The notes under the pieces: generated by a model
What the model was told of the DNA's origin: nothing
What the model saw: the letters and a program-made list of their open reading frames with translations, nothing else
Databases searched by the model: none
Translations under genes and position numbers: made by a program
Origin: a virus
DNA length: 54,184 nt
Virus record (IMG/VR): IMGVR_UViG_3300017971_000339
Coordinates: 1 to 54,184 of that record
Reading direction: 5' to 3' (one strand)
In this document: positions 1 to 7,705 of the stretch, in pieces
How positions within the stretch are numbered: the stretch's first letter is position 1
Layout of the letters: every line of letters begins with the position of its first letter

Positions 1-105
1 AAGTTGGGAATTATTGTAACTCCTAAAACGAAATCAATTTGGTATCCCCACAAGGAAAACGATGATGTAATGTCCATCGCTTTTGAGTTGGACGAGAGCG
101 CATGA
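1..105 (+). CDS. C-terminal end of an unidentified protein (cut by window edge)
   Basis: Frame 1 is open from the first base and encodes 34 residues ending in ELDESA before a TGA at 103-105. That stop overlaps the ATG of the glycosyltransferase (ATGA), so the two are translationally coupled and probably work in one pathway. In related phages, glycosyltransferases of this kind sit beside DNA-modification genes (TET/JBP dioxygenase, cytosine methylase, ParB-like proteins), so this may be one of them. The visible tail is too short to assign any family. Confidence 0.6.
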   Translation, partial: KLGIIVTPKTKSIWYPHKENDDVMSIAFELDESA

Positions 106-992
106 ATCTACCCAGATATCCGATTTATATTCCATCGAAGGGGCGCGCTAAGATGTGTTATACAGCGCGATTTTTGATAGATGACGATGTTCCATTTTTC
201 TTGGTAATCGAGGAGCAGGAGCACGAATCGTATGCTCGTATCTATGGTGATGAGCGCTTGTTGGTGCTACCATTCAGAGATAAGGGTTCTGTAATCCCTG
301 CGCGCAATTGGATCAAGGAACATGCTACGGAGCAGGGGTTTGAGCGTCATTGGCAGCTGGACGATAATATAAAACAGATTGATCGTCTGTATAAGGGCAA
401 GAAAATCAAAACAAATTCTGCAGCTGGATTCTGCTCAGTTGAAGATTTTACCGATCGATATAAAAATATTGCTATTTCTGGAATGAATTACTCGATGTTC
501 GCTTATTCTGGGTCAACGGTTGTTCCTCCGTTCTTTTTGAATTGTAGGGTATATTCCTGCAGCTTGATATTCAACTCTATTCCTAATCAATGGAGAGGGA
601 AATACAATGAGGATACTGATATCTGTTTGCAGGTTTTAGCTGATGGTTGGTGTACGGTGCTGATCAATGTTTTTTTGATACGAAAAATCCGTACCATGCA
701 GATGAAGGGCGGGAATACGGATGAGATTTACAAGGGTGATGGGCGATTGGAAATGGCGCGATCATTGGAAAGATTGTGGCCTGGGGTCGTAAAGACTGGA
801 CGCAGATTTCAGAGACCGCAACACGTGGTGCATGATGCGTGGCGAAAATTCGATACGCAACTAGAATTTAAAGATGAATTTGATCCTGAGAAAATCAAAG
901 AGCGCAACGAATACGGATTGAAATTAAAGCAAGTAGCCCCAGAAGTGCGCAGCGATTACCTAAAGAAGTTGCTCAAAGAAAAAGACGAATAA
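102..992 (+). CDS. TET-associated glycosyltransferase (TAGT-type) for DNA hypermodification
   Basis: Resembles the phage GT-A-like glycosyltransferases that add sugars to 5-hydroxymethylcytosine made in phage DNA by TET/JBP dioxygenases. Visible signatures are the N-terminal YIPSKGRA (nucleotide-sugar fold start, residues 8-15), IPARNWI followed by HWQLDDN (the acidic DDN takes the DxD metal-binding position, about 86-110), and NEDTDICLQVL with GWCTV (about 168-185), typical of the acceptor/catalytic half. At 296 residues it looks full length. It lies directly upstream of the terminase genes, a common position for this family, and is coupled to the preceding cut gene by ATGA. No TET dioxygenase or C5 methylase is visible, so they would have to lie left of the window. 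Family call is from motifs. The sugar and the target context are unknown. Confidence 0.8.
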   Translation: MNLPRYPIYIPSKGRAKMCYTARFLIDDDVPFFLVIEEQEHESYARIYGDERLLVLPFRDKGSVIPARNWIKEHATEQGFERHWQLDDNIKQIDRLYKGKKIKTNSAAGFCSVEDFTDRYKNIAISGMNYSMFAYSGSTVVPPFFLNCRVYSCSLIFNSIPNQWRGKYNEDTDICLQVLADGWCTVLINVFLIRKIRTMQMKGGNTDEIYKGDGRLEMARSLERLWPGVVKTGRRFQRPQHVVHDAWRKFDTQLEFKDEFDPEKIKERNEYGLKLKQVAPEVRSDYLKKLLKEKDE

Positions 993-1028
993 TTACCATG
1001 AGCATCGAAAATACCATGAGCAGGGAAA

Positions 1029-1775
1029 ATGCGTAAGAAAAAGCCTGAGAATTTTTCTCCCGTACCTGATTTTCCCAAAGACCATAAGCATTACGGCAAA
1101 CCTCGCTGTCAAGCATGGAACCCAAATTATGGCAGACAATGTTTAGGGCTTGCTCGCCCCAATGGGAAATGCCGTTCGCATAATGGGAGCGCTGCATCTG
1201 GTATTGCTGCTCCGAATTATAAGCATGGAAAATATGTTTCTAATTTACCCAAACGCTATTTATCTAATTTCAGGGCTGCGCAAGACAATCCGGATTATCT
1301 AAAGTTGCAGGATGATATACATCTTGTGGATGCTCGCCTAATGGAACTAACGGGAAGTATAGACGAGAAAAGCAGTTCATTGATATTCGATAAGCTAAGT
1401 GCGGAAGTATCGAAAATGGAGATGGCCCAAGCTGCTGTGGTGCGATCTCAGAATATAACAGACAAAGAAACCAGGGAGCGCATGAGAGCGAAAGCAAACG
1501 CAGATTATATCGATAGCGTTTCAGAACTTTCAAGATTGATTAAGCGGGGAGCAAAAGAGTGGTATATCTGGCATGACATTACTGATTTGATTGAAAAGCG
1601 CAGGCGCTTGGTAGAAACAGAGCGTAAGTTATTAGTGGATATGCAGAACCTAATCAGAATTGAGGATACTTTTGTGCGCTTTGATATTCTCATGGAGAGT
1701 ATAAGAAGGAATGTACCAGACCGCGATACAAGAGCCGCGATCCAGTCCGACTACAACGCAGCGGTTGGACGATAG
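1029..1775 (+). CDS. Candidate terminase small subunit with N-terminal zinc-finger-like motif
   Basis: A 248-residue protein immediately upstream of and overlapping the large terminase, the usual place for the DNA-recognition subunit of the packaging motor. Residues about 27-53 have a Cys-Cys-Cys-His pattern (CQAW...QCLG...CRSHNG) followed by a basic YKHGKYVSNLP segment, seen in many phage small-terminase-like proteins. The rest is predicted long helices (80-235), compatible with the oligomerising core of TerS. Start ATG follows GAGCAGGG. The call rests on position plus the Cys/His N-terminus. No direct homology could be tested, so it could be another DNA-binding accessory protein. Confidence 0.55.
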   Translation: MRKKKPENFSPVPDFPKDHKHYGKPRCQAWNPNYGRQCLGLARPNGKCRSHNGSAASGIAAPNYKHGKYVSNLPKRYLSNFRAAQDNPDYLKLQDDIHLVDARLMELTGSIDEKSSSLIFDKLSAEVSKMEMAQAAVVRSQNITDKETRERMRAKANADYIDSVSELSRLIKRGAKEWYIWHDITDLIEKRRRLVETERKLLVDMQNLIRIEDTFVRFDILMESIRRNVPDRDTRAAIQSDYNAAVGR

Positions 1776-3195
1776 AGTCAATGATGGATTTGGGCTAGAC
1801 GAAAAGCAGGGGATAGATTGGCCTAAGAATCATTTGATGGGATTGTGGGGAGATCCTGTTCCTTTTCATATGGCACAGGAAATCGCGATTTCAAGTCAAT
1901 CCAAAATTGTTGCGCTCATCGCAGGAACACAATCTGGTAAAACATCCTTTGGCCCCTGGTGGTTAGCAGATGAAATAGAGCGCACTTCTTCACCCAAAGG
2001 GAATAACGATTATATTGTAATTACTTCATCTTACGGATTGTTCTCGCTTAAGCTGCTTCCGGTAATGCGCGAGGTTTTCGAGGACATTCTGGATATCGGG
2101 CGTTATTGGGCGGTCAGTAAAGTAATTGAACTGAGAAATCCTTACACAGGATTATTTGAGGCCAGCAAAGCGTCAGATAAGATGTGGGGGCGAATCATTC
2201 TGAGATCCGCGAATGCTCTGGGAGCGCTGGAAAGTGCAACTGCGCGCGCTGCGTGGCTGGATGAGGCGGGGCAGGATGAGTTCACCCTGAGAGCGTACCA
2301 AGCGATCAAGCGCCGTTTGAGTTTGTTTCGGGGCAGGCAGCTATTCACCACCACCCTCTATAATTTGGGATGGGTGAAATCTCAAATCATTGACATTGCG
2401 TTGAAGGGTGGGAAACAGCAATACCATAAGATCGGTGATGCAGAATTGACGCATACCGAGAATGAGCAGAAAAGCATTACGCTCGTGCAATATGATTCCA
2501 TCTTGAATCCTGAGTTTTCTATTGAGGAATTCCAGGATGCGCAATCCACCATGGCAGATGATGAATTCAAGATGTTTTACAAGGGTGCGGTTGCGAAATT
2601 ACGTACCATTGTTTACGATTGTTTTGACAGCGAGAAACACGTGGTTCCTGCTTTCAAGATTCCCAGAGCATGGCCAAAAGGGTTTATTGGGATTGATCCT
2701 ATTGGCGTAAAGAATGCGGGGGTGTGGTTGGCGTTTGATCCTGAAAAGGGGCAGCTACATTTATATCGAGAATATGAAGATGATTTCGGAAAAACTACGC
2801 AGGGGCATGTAACCGAAATTCTCAAAGCAGCTGCAGAGGATGGCGAGATTTTACGCGTTATCGGTGGTGGACCATCTGAGCGTCAATCGCGCGTGGATTG
2901 GACGGGAGCAGGATTGCCAATGGGCGCTTGTCCGGTGACAGATGTTTGGGTTCAAATCCGCAAGGTTTACGCGCTGTTCAAAGAGGGAAGTTTGCTTGTA
3001 CATGATTCTTGTCCTCGCATAATTTCAGATCTCGGCGTGATGCGCAGGGAGAAAGATCGGCATGGAAACCTGACGGATAAAATCGAGGACAAGGATACCT
3101 GGCACTTGCTTGATGCGCTGCGGTATATCATTGGGTGGTTGAGTTTTTCAAATGAGGTTGAAGAAGTAGTGTATAATCGAGTCAACATTATGTGA
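1711..3195 (+). CDS. terL: Terminase large subunit (packaging ATPase-nuclease)
   Basis: DNA-packaging motor that translocates DNA into the prohead and cuts it. ATPase domain: adenine-motif region PVPFHMAQ (49-56), Walker A AGTQSGKTS (71-79), Walker B AAWLDEA (180-186), and a coupling motif TTTLYN (213-218). RNase H-like nuclease domain: Asp329 in GFIGIDP and Asp468 in WHLLDALRY are the likely metal-binding acids. Length 494 is normal. The ATG at 1711 overlaps the previous gene by 65 bp and has AAGGA almost touching it. TTG at 1768 (475 aa, 8-bp overlap) is an alternative start that keeps all motifs. Function is confident. The exact start is not. Confidence 0.95.
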   Translation: MYQTAIQEPRSSPTTTQRLDDRVNDGFGLDEKQGIDWPKNHLMGLWGDPVPFHMAQEIAISSQSKIVALIAGTQSGKTSFGPWWLADEIERTSSPKGNNDYIVITSSYGLFSLKLLPVMREVFEDILDIGRYWAVSKVIELRNPYTGLFEASKASDKMWGRIILRSANALGALESATARAAWLDEAGQDEFTLRAYQAIKRRLSLFRGRQLFTTTLYNLGWVKSQIIDIALKGGKQQYHKIGDAELTHTENEQKSITLVQYDSILNPEFSIEEFQDAQSTMADDEFKMFYKGAVAKLRTIVYDCFDSEKHVVPAFKIPRAWPKGFIGIDPIGVKNAGVWLAFDPEKGQLHLYREYEDDFGKTTQGHVTEILKAAAEDGEILRVIGGGPSERQSRVDWTGAGLPMGACPVTDVWVQIRKVYALFKEGSLLVHDSCPRIISDLGVMRREKDRHGNLTDKIEDKDTWHLLDALRYIIGWLSFSNEVEEVVYNRVNIM

Positions 3196-3207
3196 TAGGA
3201 GTTGATC

Positions 3208-3450
3208 ATGCCAGAACTAAACGAAACAAAAGGATTAGCGTATTCCATTGGAGCGATCAAAAAGATTTACGATTTTACGGATGAGCAGTTGGAGGAAATC
3301 TTGGGCGATTCGGTATTCGCTGCCATGATGCAAAACAACTATGGATTTGTCACTATCAAAGATATGATGAATCTTGCCGATGCTCTGGGATTGGTTTTTG
3401 TGATTAACTTTCAATCCCTGGATGTATACAATGCGGAACCGACTGAATAG
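3208..3450 (+). CDS. Small protein, possibly remnant XRE-type HTH
   Basis: 80 residues. ATG at 3208 is preceded by AGGAG (3197-3201) at ideal spacing, better than the in-frame TTG at 3202. The C-terminal part VTIKDMMNLADALGLVFVINF (split as VTIKDMMNL and ADALGLVFVINF) resembles the last helices and strand of Cro/XRE-type domains (pattern T-hydrophobic-LADALG-hydrophobic), but a clear recognition helix is not obvious. Sits between terL and the portal promoter. The TAG stop (3448-3450) forms part of that promoter's -35. Function unknown. Confidence 0.7.
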   Translation: MPELNETKGLAYSIGAIKKIYDFTDEQLEEILGDSVFAAMMQNNYGFVTIKDMMNLADALGLVFVINFQSLDVYNAEPTE

Positions 3451-3476
3451 ACATTGATCGAATTTTGATATATACT
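3448..3476 (+). promoter_or_regulatory. Sigma70-type promoter for the portal operon
   Basis: TAGACA (3448-3453), exactly 17 bp, then TATACT (3471-3476). Each hexamer is 5/6 to consensus. The -35 overlaps the stop codon of the preceding gene. Transcription would start near 3483, giving a roughly 54-nt leader to the portal start at 3537. Confidence 0.65.
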
Positions 3477-3536
3477 CTCAATGGTAGCACTAATAATTTG
3501 AGGTCTTTTTGCTAGGGAGCGAGGAGAAAAAGCAGG

Positions 3537-5294
3537 ATGAGTAGAATAAATAAATGGCTGGATGACAGAACTGGAAAGAGCGATTTACAAGCGCAGCTGG
3601 AACAGGAGCGCTCTGCGTTTGTGGAAGAACTCAAACGTTTGCAGGGAGCAGTCCAGTATCTTGTCGAGGACGCAGCATACGAAGCGCCCATGCCCATAGC
3701 ACCGGAGAACATGGTTTCCAATCTGCGAGAATTTGACAGCCAGCTTGTGAACGAGTTGATCGATCAAAAGAGGTGGGATGTAATCGGTGGATTGGGGTTA
3801 TCGGCATATGATCAAGGCGAGGCTGCGCGCGCTCGCTCGGTTGCTGATTCTCGCTTTCTAGCAATTTATTCACCGCTCGCAGAATGGGGGCTTTCTGTTT
3901 GGACGAATTATGGAATGGGTGATTCTGTGCGCATTACCGCGAACAATCCGGATGCTGATATTATATTCAACGAATTCTGGACGGCAGAGCGAAACGCAGA
4001 TGTGTTAGCAGATGATAAGTTGCAGTATCTTTCTCAGTTTACGCTGCAGGATGGGAATACATTCCTTGCTTTTTTTGCCGACAAAGAAGATGGCAGGGTA
4101 ACAGTTGAGGAAATCCCCGTAGACGAAATTTCGGAGATTGTTACGCATCCCCAGAGAAAAACAGAAAAGCTATTCTATAAGCGCACATTTGAAACCAAAG
4201 ATGGCAATAAAGAAGTGTATTATCCGGATTGGAAAGCGAAGTTTTCCGGTAGATTGGATGATAAGACCATCGCCAAAGTATTGCCAGAGAAAGCAGAGCG
4301 CGCAGATGAAAAGAAATACGATAACGAGATCTTGAATTCTGCCGAGGAAACACTAGGAACAGATGTGGTCGTGATGCACATCGCACATAATCGAAAAAAG
4401 CGCAATGATTTGTGGGGTTGGCCCCTCATGACAAGCGCATCTCCGTATGTCAAAGCACACAAGAAATTCCTGGAAGATCGATTAACTGTAGCTGCCAGCA
4501 AAGCGATGTACGTTCGGAATAAGCGGGTGAAGGGTGGATCTCGTGCAATAGATACGGTACGGAATACGATTCAATCTGCGATCTCATCCACGAATTTCAG
4601 GGATTCAAATCCCGCTGCAGCTGCCGGTTCGGTGGAGATCGATAACGAAGCGATTACAACCACCGAAAAACCCATGATGACTGGTGCGAGCGATGCCAAG
4701 AGCGATGGCGAGATGTTCTCCTGGATTGCGCTCCTGGGTTTGGGGATATTCCCTACAACCGCTGGCATGGATACGAGCAGATGGGCAACCGCTCTGCAGA
4801 TGGATAAAACGTTGTCGATGCAATGGGCGAGATACCGCACCTTCTGGTCAAGCAATTTTCAACGAATGGTAAAAATCGTATTAAGATTTGCAGAAATTTA
4901 CGGGGAGCAGGAATTCATAGATGAGAATGGGAATCCGGATTTGGGCGCGAACGTGAATATCGATACGCTTTCTCTGGTTGATTTTCCGGACGTTGTCAAA
5001 TCGCTTTCACAAGCGGTAAAGGATATGCTCGAACCCTATCTGGACAATGGAATTATCCCAGAGCAAACCGCGAAAGCGTTACTGAGAGAACTCTGGTTGA
5101 TCATGTTGCAAGCGCTCGGTTTACAAACCTCACGAGACATCGCTAGTGAGAGCGCCTTTGGCATTGATGTAGAGGAACTTGATATGCTGCCAAAGCTGCA
5201 CCGCACATTCTTGAAAATGGCACAACAAAAATTCAAAGAAGGCGATTTGACGGAGATTGCGGAATTTCTGACAGACGATTTTTCAGAGGAGTAA
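3537..5294 (+). CDS. Portal protein
   Basis: Dodecameric ring at the head vertex through which DNA is packaged and ejected. 585 residues, in the usual range. An N-terminal coiled-coil (about 15-45) precedes a typical portal core, including EEIPVDEISEIVTHP (about 195-209), a clip region with FYKRTFE, VVMHIAHNRKKRNDLWGWPLM (split: VVMHIAHNRK and KRNDLWGWPLM, about 278-298), and SPYVKAHKKFLEDR with helical crown segments after about 430. It comes directly after terL and before the MuF-like gene, standard gene order. The start follows a GAGCGAGGAG-rich ribosome site. Identification from order plus overall pattern. Confidence 0.85.
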   Translation: MSRINKWLDDRTGKSDLQAQLEQERSAFVEELKRLQGAVQYLVEDAAYEAPMPIAPENMVSNLREFDSQLVNELIDQKRWDVIGGLGLSAYDQGEAARARSVADSRFLAIYSPLAEWGLSVWTNYGMGDSVRITANNPDADIIFNEFWTAERNADVLADDKLQYLSQFTLQDGNTFLAFFADKEDGRVTVEEIPVDEISEIVTHPQRKTEKLFYKRTFETKDGNKEVYYPDWKAKFSGRLDDKTIAKVLPEKAERADEKKYDNEILNSAEETLGTDVVVMHIAHNRKKRNDLWGWPLMTSASPYVKAHKKFLEDRLTVAASKAMYVRNKRVKGGSRAIDTVRNTIQSAISSTNFRDSNPAAAAGSVEIDNEAITTTEKPMMTGASDAKSDGEMFSWIALLGLGIFPTTAGMDTSRWATALQMDKTLSMQWARYRTFWSSNFQRMVKIVLRFAEIYGEQEFIDENGNPDLGANVNIDTLSLVDFPDVVKSLSQAVKDMLEPYLDNGIIPEQTAKALLRELWLIMLQALGLQTSRDIASESAFGIDVEELDMLPKLHRTFLKMAQQKFKEGDLTEIAEFLTDDFSEE

Positions 5295-5297
5295 ATT

Positions 5298-5570
5298 ATG
5301 TTAAGAATGTTGAAATTAGAACAGAGCGATATCATTACACAGATGATTGGGAGAAATTTTTCTATTACACCGACAAATGAATTCCATATTATTTTGTCTA
5401 CCGATGCTGCTAGGGAACTTATAAATGATTTACAGAAACTTATGGACGAGAATAAATTCCTCGATTGTCAGGCGTGCGGAAAGGTTCTTGATATAAACAC
5501 AATGTATTCTATCGATGCTTGTAGTGAGAAATGTCAAAATATTATTTTCGAGAAACAAAGATCGGAGTAA
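5298..5570 (+). CDS. Small protein with C-terminal zinc-ribbon-like Cys pairs
   Basis: 90 residues, starting 3 bp after the portal stop with GAGGAG upstream. Residues 57-79 contain CQAC...CSEKC, two Cys-x2/3-Cys pairs consistent with one zinc site. The N-terminal half has FSITPTNEFHIILSTDAARELINDL, here split as FSITPTNEF and HIILSTDAARELINDL, a strand-helix unit. No known family recognised. Part of the run of small, tightly packed genes after the portal. Confidence 0.7.
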   Translation: MLRMLKLEQSDIITQMIGRNFSITPTNEFHIILSTDAARELINDLQKLMDENKFLDCQACGKVLDINTMYSIDACSEKCQNIIFEKQRSE

Positions 5571-5573
5571 ATC

Positions 5574-5768
5574 ATGGAATTGGTATATGCGTTTATCTGC
5601 GGTTCGTCAATTTTATTTGTGATTGCACTGACCGTTTATTTGCTCTCGATTACGCATCGAAATGCTGTCAGGGATTTGCGAGCGAGGGGTTGCATTTGTG
5701 AACTGAGTTTTGCTGGCCCTACTGTGGATCGTGATTGTCCGGTGCATGGAGCATGGGACGAAGGATGA
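5574..5768 (+). CDS. Small single-pass membrane protein with Cys/His tail
   Basis: 64 residues. A hydrophobic segment (about 3-27, VYAFICGSSILFVIALTVYLL) forms one membrane helix, followed by a basic stretch and a short tail with CIC and CPVHG that could bind metal. The stop TGA overlaps the ATG of the next tiny gene (ATGA). No recognised family. Confidence 0.65.
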   Translation: MELVYAFICGSSILFVIALTVYLLSITHRNAVRDLRARGCICELSFAGPTVDRDCPVHGAWDEG

Positions 5769-5875
5769 AAAGATTCCTGGCGATTTTCTTAGCGTATGGA
5801 TTGATTGTTTTTGTATTCCCCTGGCTGTTTCGTAGGCATGATATGAGCAGAGAAATTTTCGTAGAATTACGATGA
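5765..5875 (+). CDS. 36-residue membrane peptide
   Basis: A short ORF, MKRFLAIFLAYG... to ...EIFVELR, coupled to the previous gene by an ATGA overlap with AAGGATG context. Residues about 4-22 are strongly hydrophobic, one predicted transmembrane helix flanked by positive charges, so the C-terminal half probably faces the cytoplasm. Two adjacent single-pass proteins (this and the preceding gene) may work together at the membrane. Function unknown. Support is the translational coupling and the coherent membrane profile. Confidence 0.55.
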   Translation: MKRFLAIFLAYGLIVFVFPWLFRRHDMSREIFVELR

Positions 5876-5882
5876 GTGTAAA

Positions 5883-6086
5883 ATGAGCGGAAAAACATTG
5901 TGGTTAATGGGATATGTTTTAAATTGGCCGGAATGGGAATTCATGGGTATATTCTCTAGTAAAGAAAAAGCGGAGACTGCACTTTCTAGGGAAAATGAAT
6001 TTTATTGTCCAGTTGTATTGGATGAATTGGAATCCACGGAAGTACGAGATTTCGAGAATGTTGTTTGGTTTTCGGATAAAAAATGA
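5883..6086 (+). CDS. Small conserved-type phage protein (DUF7336-like)
   Basis: 67 residues with the layout of small phage proteins that read 'strand - GIFSSKEKAETAL helix - acidic strand': WEFMGIFSSKEKAETALSR (19 residues, about 18-36), then VVLDELE. I associate this with DUF7336-type proteins, whose role is unknown. The stop overlaps the start of the next gene (ATGAGCG). Confidence 0.6.
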   Translation: MSGKTLWLMGYVLNWPEWEFMGIFSSKEKAETALSRENEFYCPVVLDELESTEVRDFENVVWFSDKK

Positions 6087-6664
6087 GCGTAAAATCCTAT
6101 CAGTCAGATTTACATCAAATCATGCGCGGCTATTGGTCCGGTTTCTGGCCGCGCGATGTGTTCTTTGATTTGATGTATGCTGCGATTGATCGGGGCTTAT
6201 CAAGAGCATGGGCAAGCGGAGCAGCAAAGGTAGGGATAGCAAAAGATGAAATCTCAGGAGCAGAGCAAGCGTTGCTCTCCGCTGCGATCTTTTCAGAATA
6301 TGCGCGCATCCCTGGATTAGCTGCATTCATAGAACAGAATATGCGTAAGGATGGGGGCAAGCTGCAAACGGTATTGAATCGTGCATCTCTCTGGGTAAAC
6401 CGTTATCGAGATTTAGAAAACAGAGCAAAAGTTGAAGGAGAGAAAGACCCAAAATTGCGTTGGGTTTTAGGTCCCACGAAAACGCATTGCAATACGTGTG
6501 GCAAATTAGCAGGAAAGGTCAAGCGCGCGTCTTGGTGGCGGGATAATGTTATGCCACAACAACCACCCAATCCAGCCCTAGAATGCAAAGGATGGAAATG
6601 CGGTTGCGGATTGGAAAAAACAGACGAACCCATGAGCCGTGGTAGAATGCCAAATGTACCGTAA
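6083..6664 (+). CDS. MuF-like head morphogenesis / minor capsid protein
   Basis: Minor head protein that in many phages is mounted with the portal and helps prohead assembly or is co-injected. Helical N-terminus (1-120), then a C-terminal module WVLGPTKTHCNTCGKLAGK (128-146) with Cys136/Cys139 and a second set GWKCGCGL with Cys168/173/175, the pattern of MuF-type C-terminal domains where Cys residues bind metal. Only 193 residues, shorter than full-length MuF proteins, so it may be a compact variant. Position a few genes after the portal fits. Confidence 0.6.
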   Translation: MSVKSYQSDLHQIMRGYWSGFWPRDVFFDLMYAAIDRGLSRAWASGAAKVGIAKDEISGAEQALLSAAIFSEYARIPGLAAFIEQNMRKDGGKLQTVLNRASLWVNRYRDLENRAKVEGEKDPKLRWVLGPTKTHCNTCGKLAGKVKRASWWRDNVMPQQPPNPALECKGWKCGCGLEKTDEPMSRGRMPNVP

Positions 6665-6674
6665 GGAGTTAGAT

Positions 6675-6830
6675 ATGGAATTTATTCCTGGATTTTCGTA
6701 TAACGTAAAGGTTCACACCGAATCGGGAGAATATCAGTTCAATCTGATTAGCTGGAAGATTGCAACTATTCTGATTGCACTATGTGATGATGTTGGACTG
6801 GATTATGAGTGGGATTCGGTGGAAGTATGA
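6675..6830 (+). CDS. 51-residue hypothetical protein
   Basis: ATG at 6675 follows AAGGAG with good spacing. The longer frame start upstream would overlap the MuF-like gene and is less likely. Sequence alternates strands (YNVKVHTESGEYQFNLIS) and a short helix, compatible with a small beta-rich fold. Stop overlaps the start of the next gene by ATGA. No family recognised. Confidence 0.6.
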   Translation: MEFIPGFSYNVKVHTESGEYQFNLISWKIATILIALCDDVGLDYEWDSVEV

Positions 6831-7183
6831 GCGAAAAAAAAGTTGTTTATATTGCTGGCCCTTATCGCTCCAAAGACGGTATTTGGTATATAAAAGAGAA
6901 TATCAGAAAAGCAGAATTGGCTGCGTTGGAAGTCTGGAATTTTGGGGGCGTGGCGCTCTGCCCTCATAAGAATACTGCTTTCTTTGATGGTGCGGTGGGT
7001 ATTCCGGATGAAACATGGTTGCAGGGGGATCTCGAATTACTCTCGCGCTGTGATGCGGTTTACGCCATTGAAGGATGGGAACGGAGCGCAGGAGCAAGGG
7101 CAGAAGTGGAGTGCGCCCAAGAGTTAGAAATGCCAGTATATTTTTTTGTGCAACAAATTCATGAGTATTTAAAAAATGACTAA
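6827..7183 (+). CDS. DUF4406 / nucleoside 2-deoxyribosyltransferase-like protein
   Basis: 118 residues with the Rossmann-like pattern of the nucleoside deoxyribosyltransferase superfamily: VYIAGPYR at the N-terminus (7-14), NIRKAELAALEVW (24-36), ALCPHKN (42-48), GDLELLSRCDAVYAIEGWERSAGA (split: GDLELLSRCDAVYAIEG, WERSAGARAE). Enzymes of this fold cleave N-glycosidic bonds of deoxynucleosides. DUF4406 members are mostly uncharacterised and common in phages, so a role in nucleotide or modified-nucleotide metabolism is an inference. Start by ATGA coupling. Confidence 0.75.
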   Translation: MSEKKVVYIAGPYRSKDGIWYIKENIRKAELAALEVWNFGGVALCPHKNTAFFDGAVGIPDETWLQGDLELLSRCDAVYAIEGWERSAGARAEVECAQELEMPVYFFVQQIHEYLKND

Positions 7184-7454
7184 AGAGCAGCAAGAGCAAG
7201 ATGCGTTGACCCTCGCTGGAACACTAACACAAACGTATATTGAGGCGATTACGTGTATCATGACTTCATCTGATACGGAATCTATCAGGATACAAAACAA
7301 GATGCTGTTAGCAGTACGCGATGCTGATTTGGCGAAGGTGGACGCAATCGAAAAACGATTAGGTATCTCTCCAACGACAGCGGAGATTCGGCGATGGTAT
7401 AAAAACGAAAAGCGCTTGAATAATGGGGAAACCTGGATACGGGAGCGCAGTTGA
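7176..7454 (+). CDS. Hypothetical helical protein
   Basis: 92 residues, predicted all-helical, overlapping the previous stop by 8 bp. The C-terminal half (about 50-85) has KVDAIEKRLGISPTTAEIRR, which could be a helix-turn-helix-like unit, but the match is weak. Stop overlaps the start of the next gene (TGATGA). Unrecognised. Confidence 0.6.
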   Translation: MTKEQQEQDALTLAGTLTQTYIEAITCIMTSSDTESIRIQNKMLLAVRDADLAKVDAIEKRLGISPTTAEIRRWYKNEKRLNNGETWIRERS

Positions 7455-7669
7455 TGACTGATATAATTGAGCAGGATAAACCAAAAATGCTGCTGCATTT
7501 CAATAATGATTATTATAGGCGCAAAACGAGAACGGGAGACAAATCATATATTCCTGTAATCAAGGCAAACGGAGCGGACAGGATTACGCGTAAGAAGTGG
7601 TTCCGGACTGCACATGCAGCTTGTGAATATGCCAAGGAGGTCGTATCTCGATATAATCGGATGTTCTGA
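7454..7669 (+). CDS. 71-residue basic hypothetical protein
   Basis: ATG at 7454 overlaps the preceding TGA. Rich in Lys/Arg/Tyr (YYRRKTRTGDKSYIPVIKA), with a C-terminal helix AACEYAKEVVSRYN. Looks like a small nucleic-acid-binding or AP2-type-DNA-binding-like beta-beta-beta-helix layout (three strands then a helix), but this is only a fold guess. Confidence 0.6.
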   Translation: MTDIIEQDKPKMLLHFNNDYYRRKTRTGDKSYIPVIKANGADRITRKKWFRTAHAACEYAKEVVSRYNRMF

Positions 7670-7705
7670 GAGCGCTAATCAACAGGGAGCGAAGGACGAA
7701 CAACA

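Noticed and set aside
973-1197. Short minus-strand frame with a hydrophobic end
   Set aside because: Antisense to the small-terminase candidate, no supporting signals.
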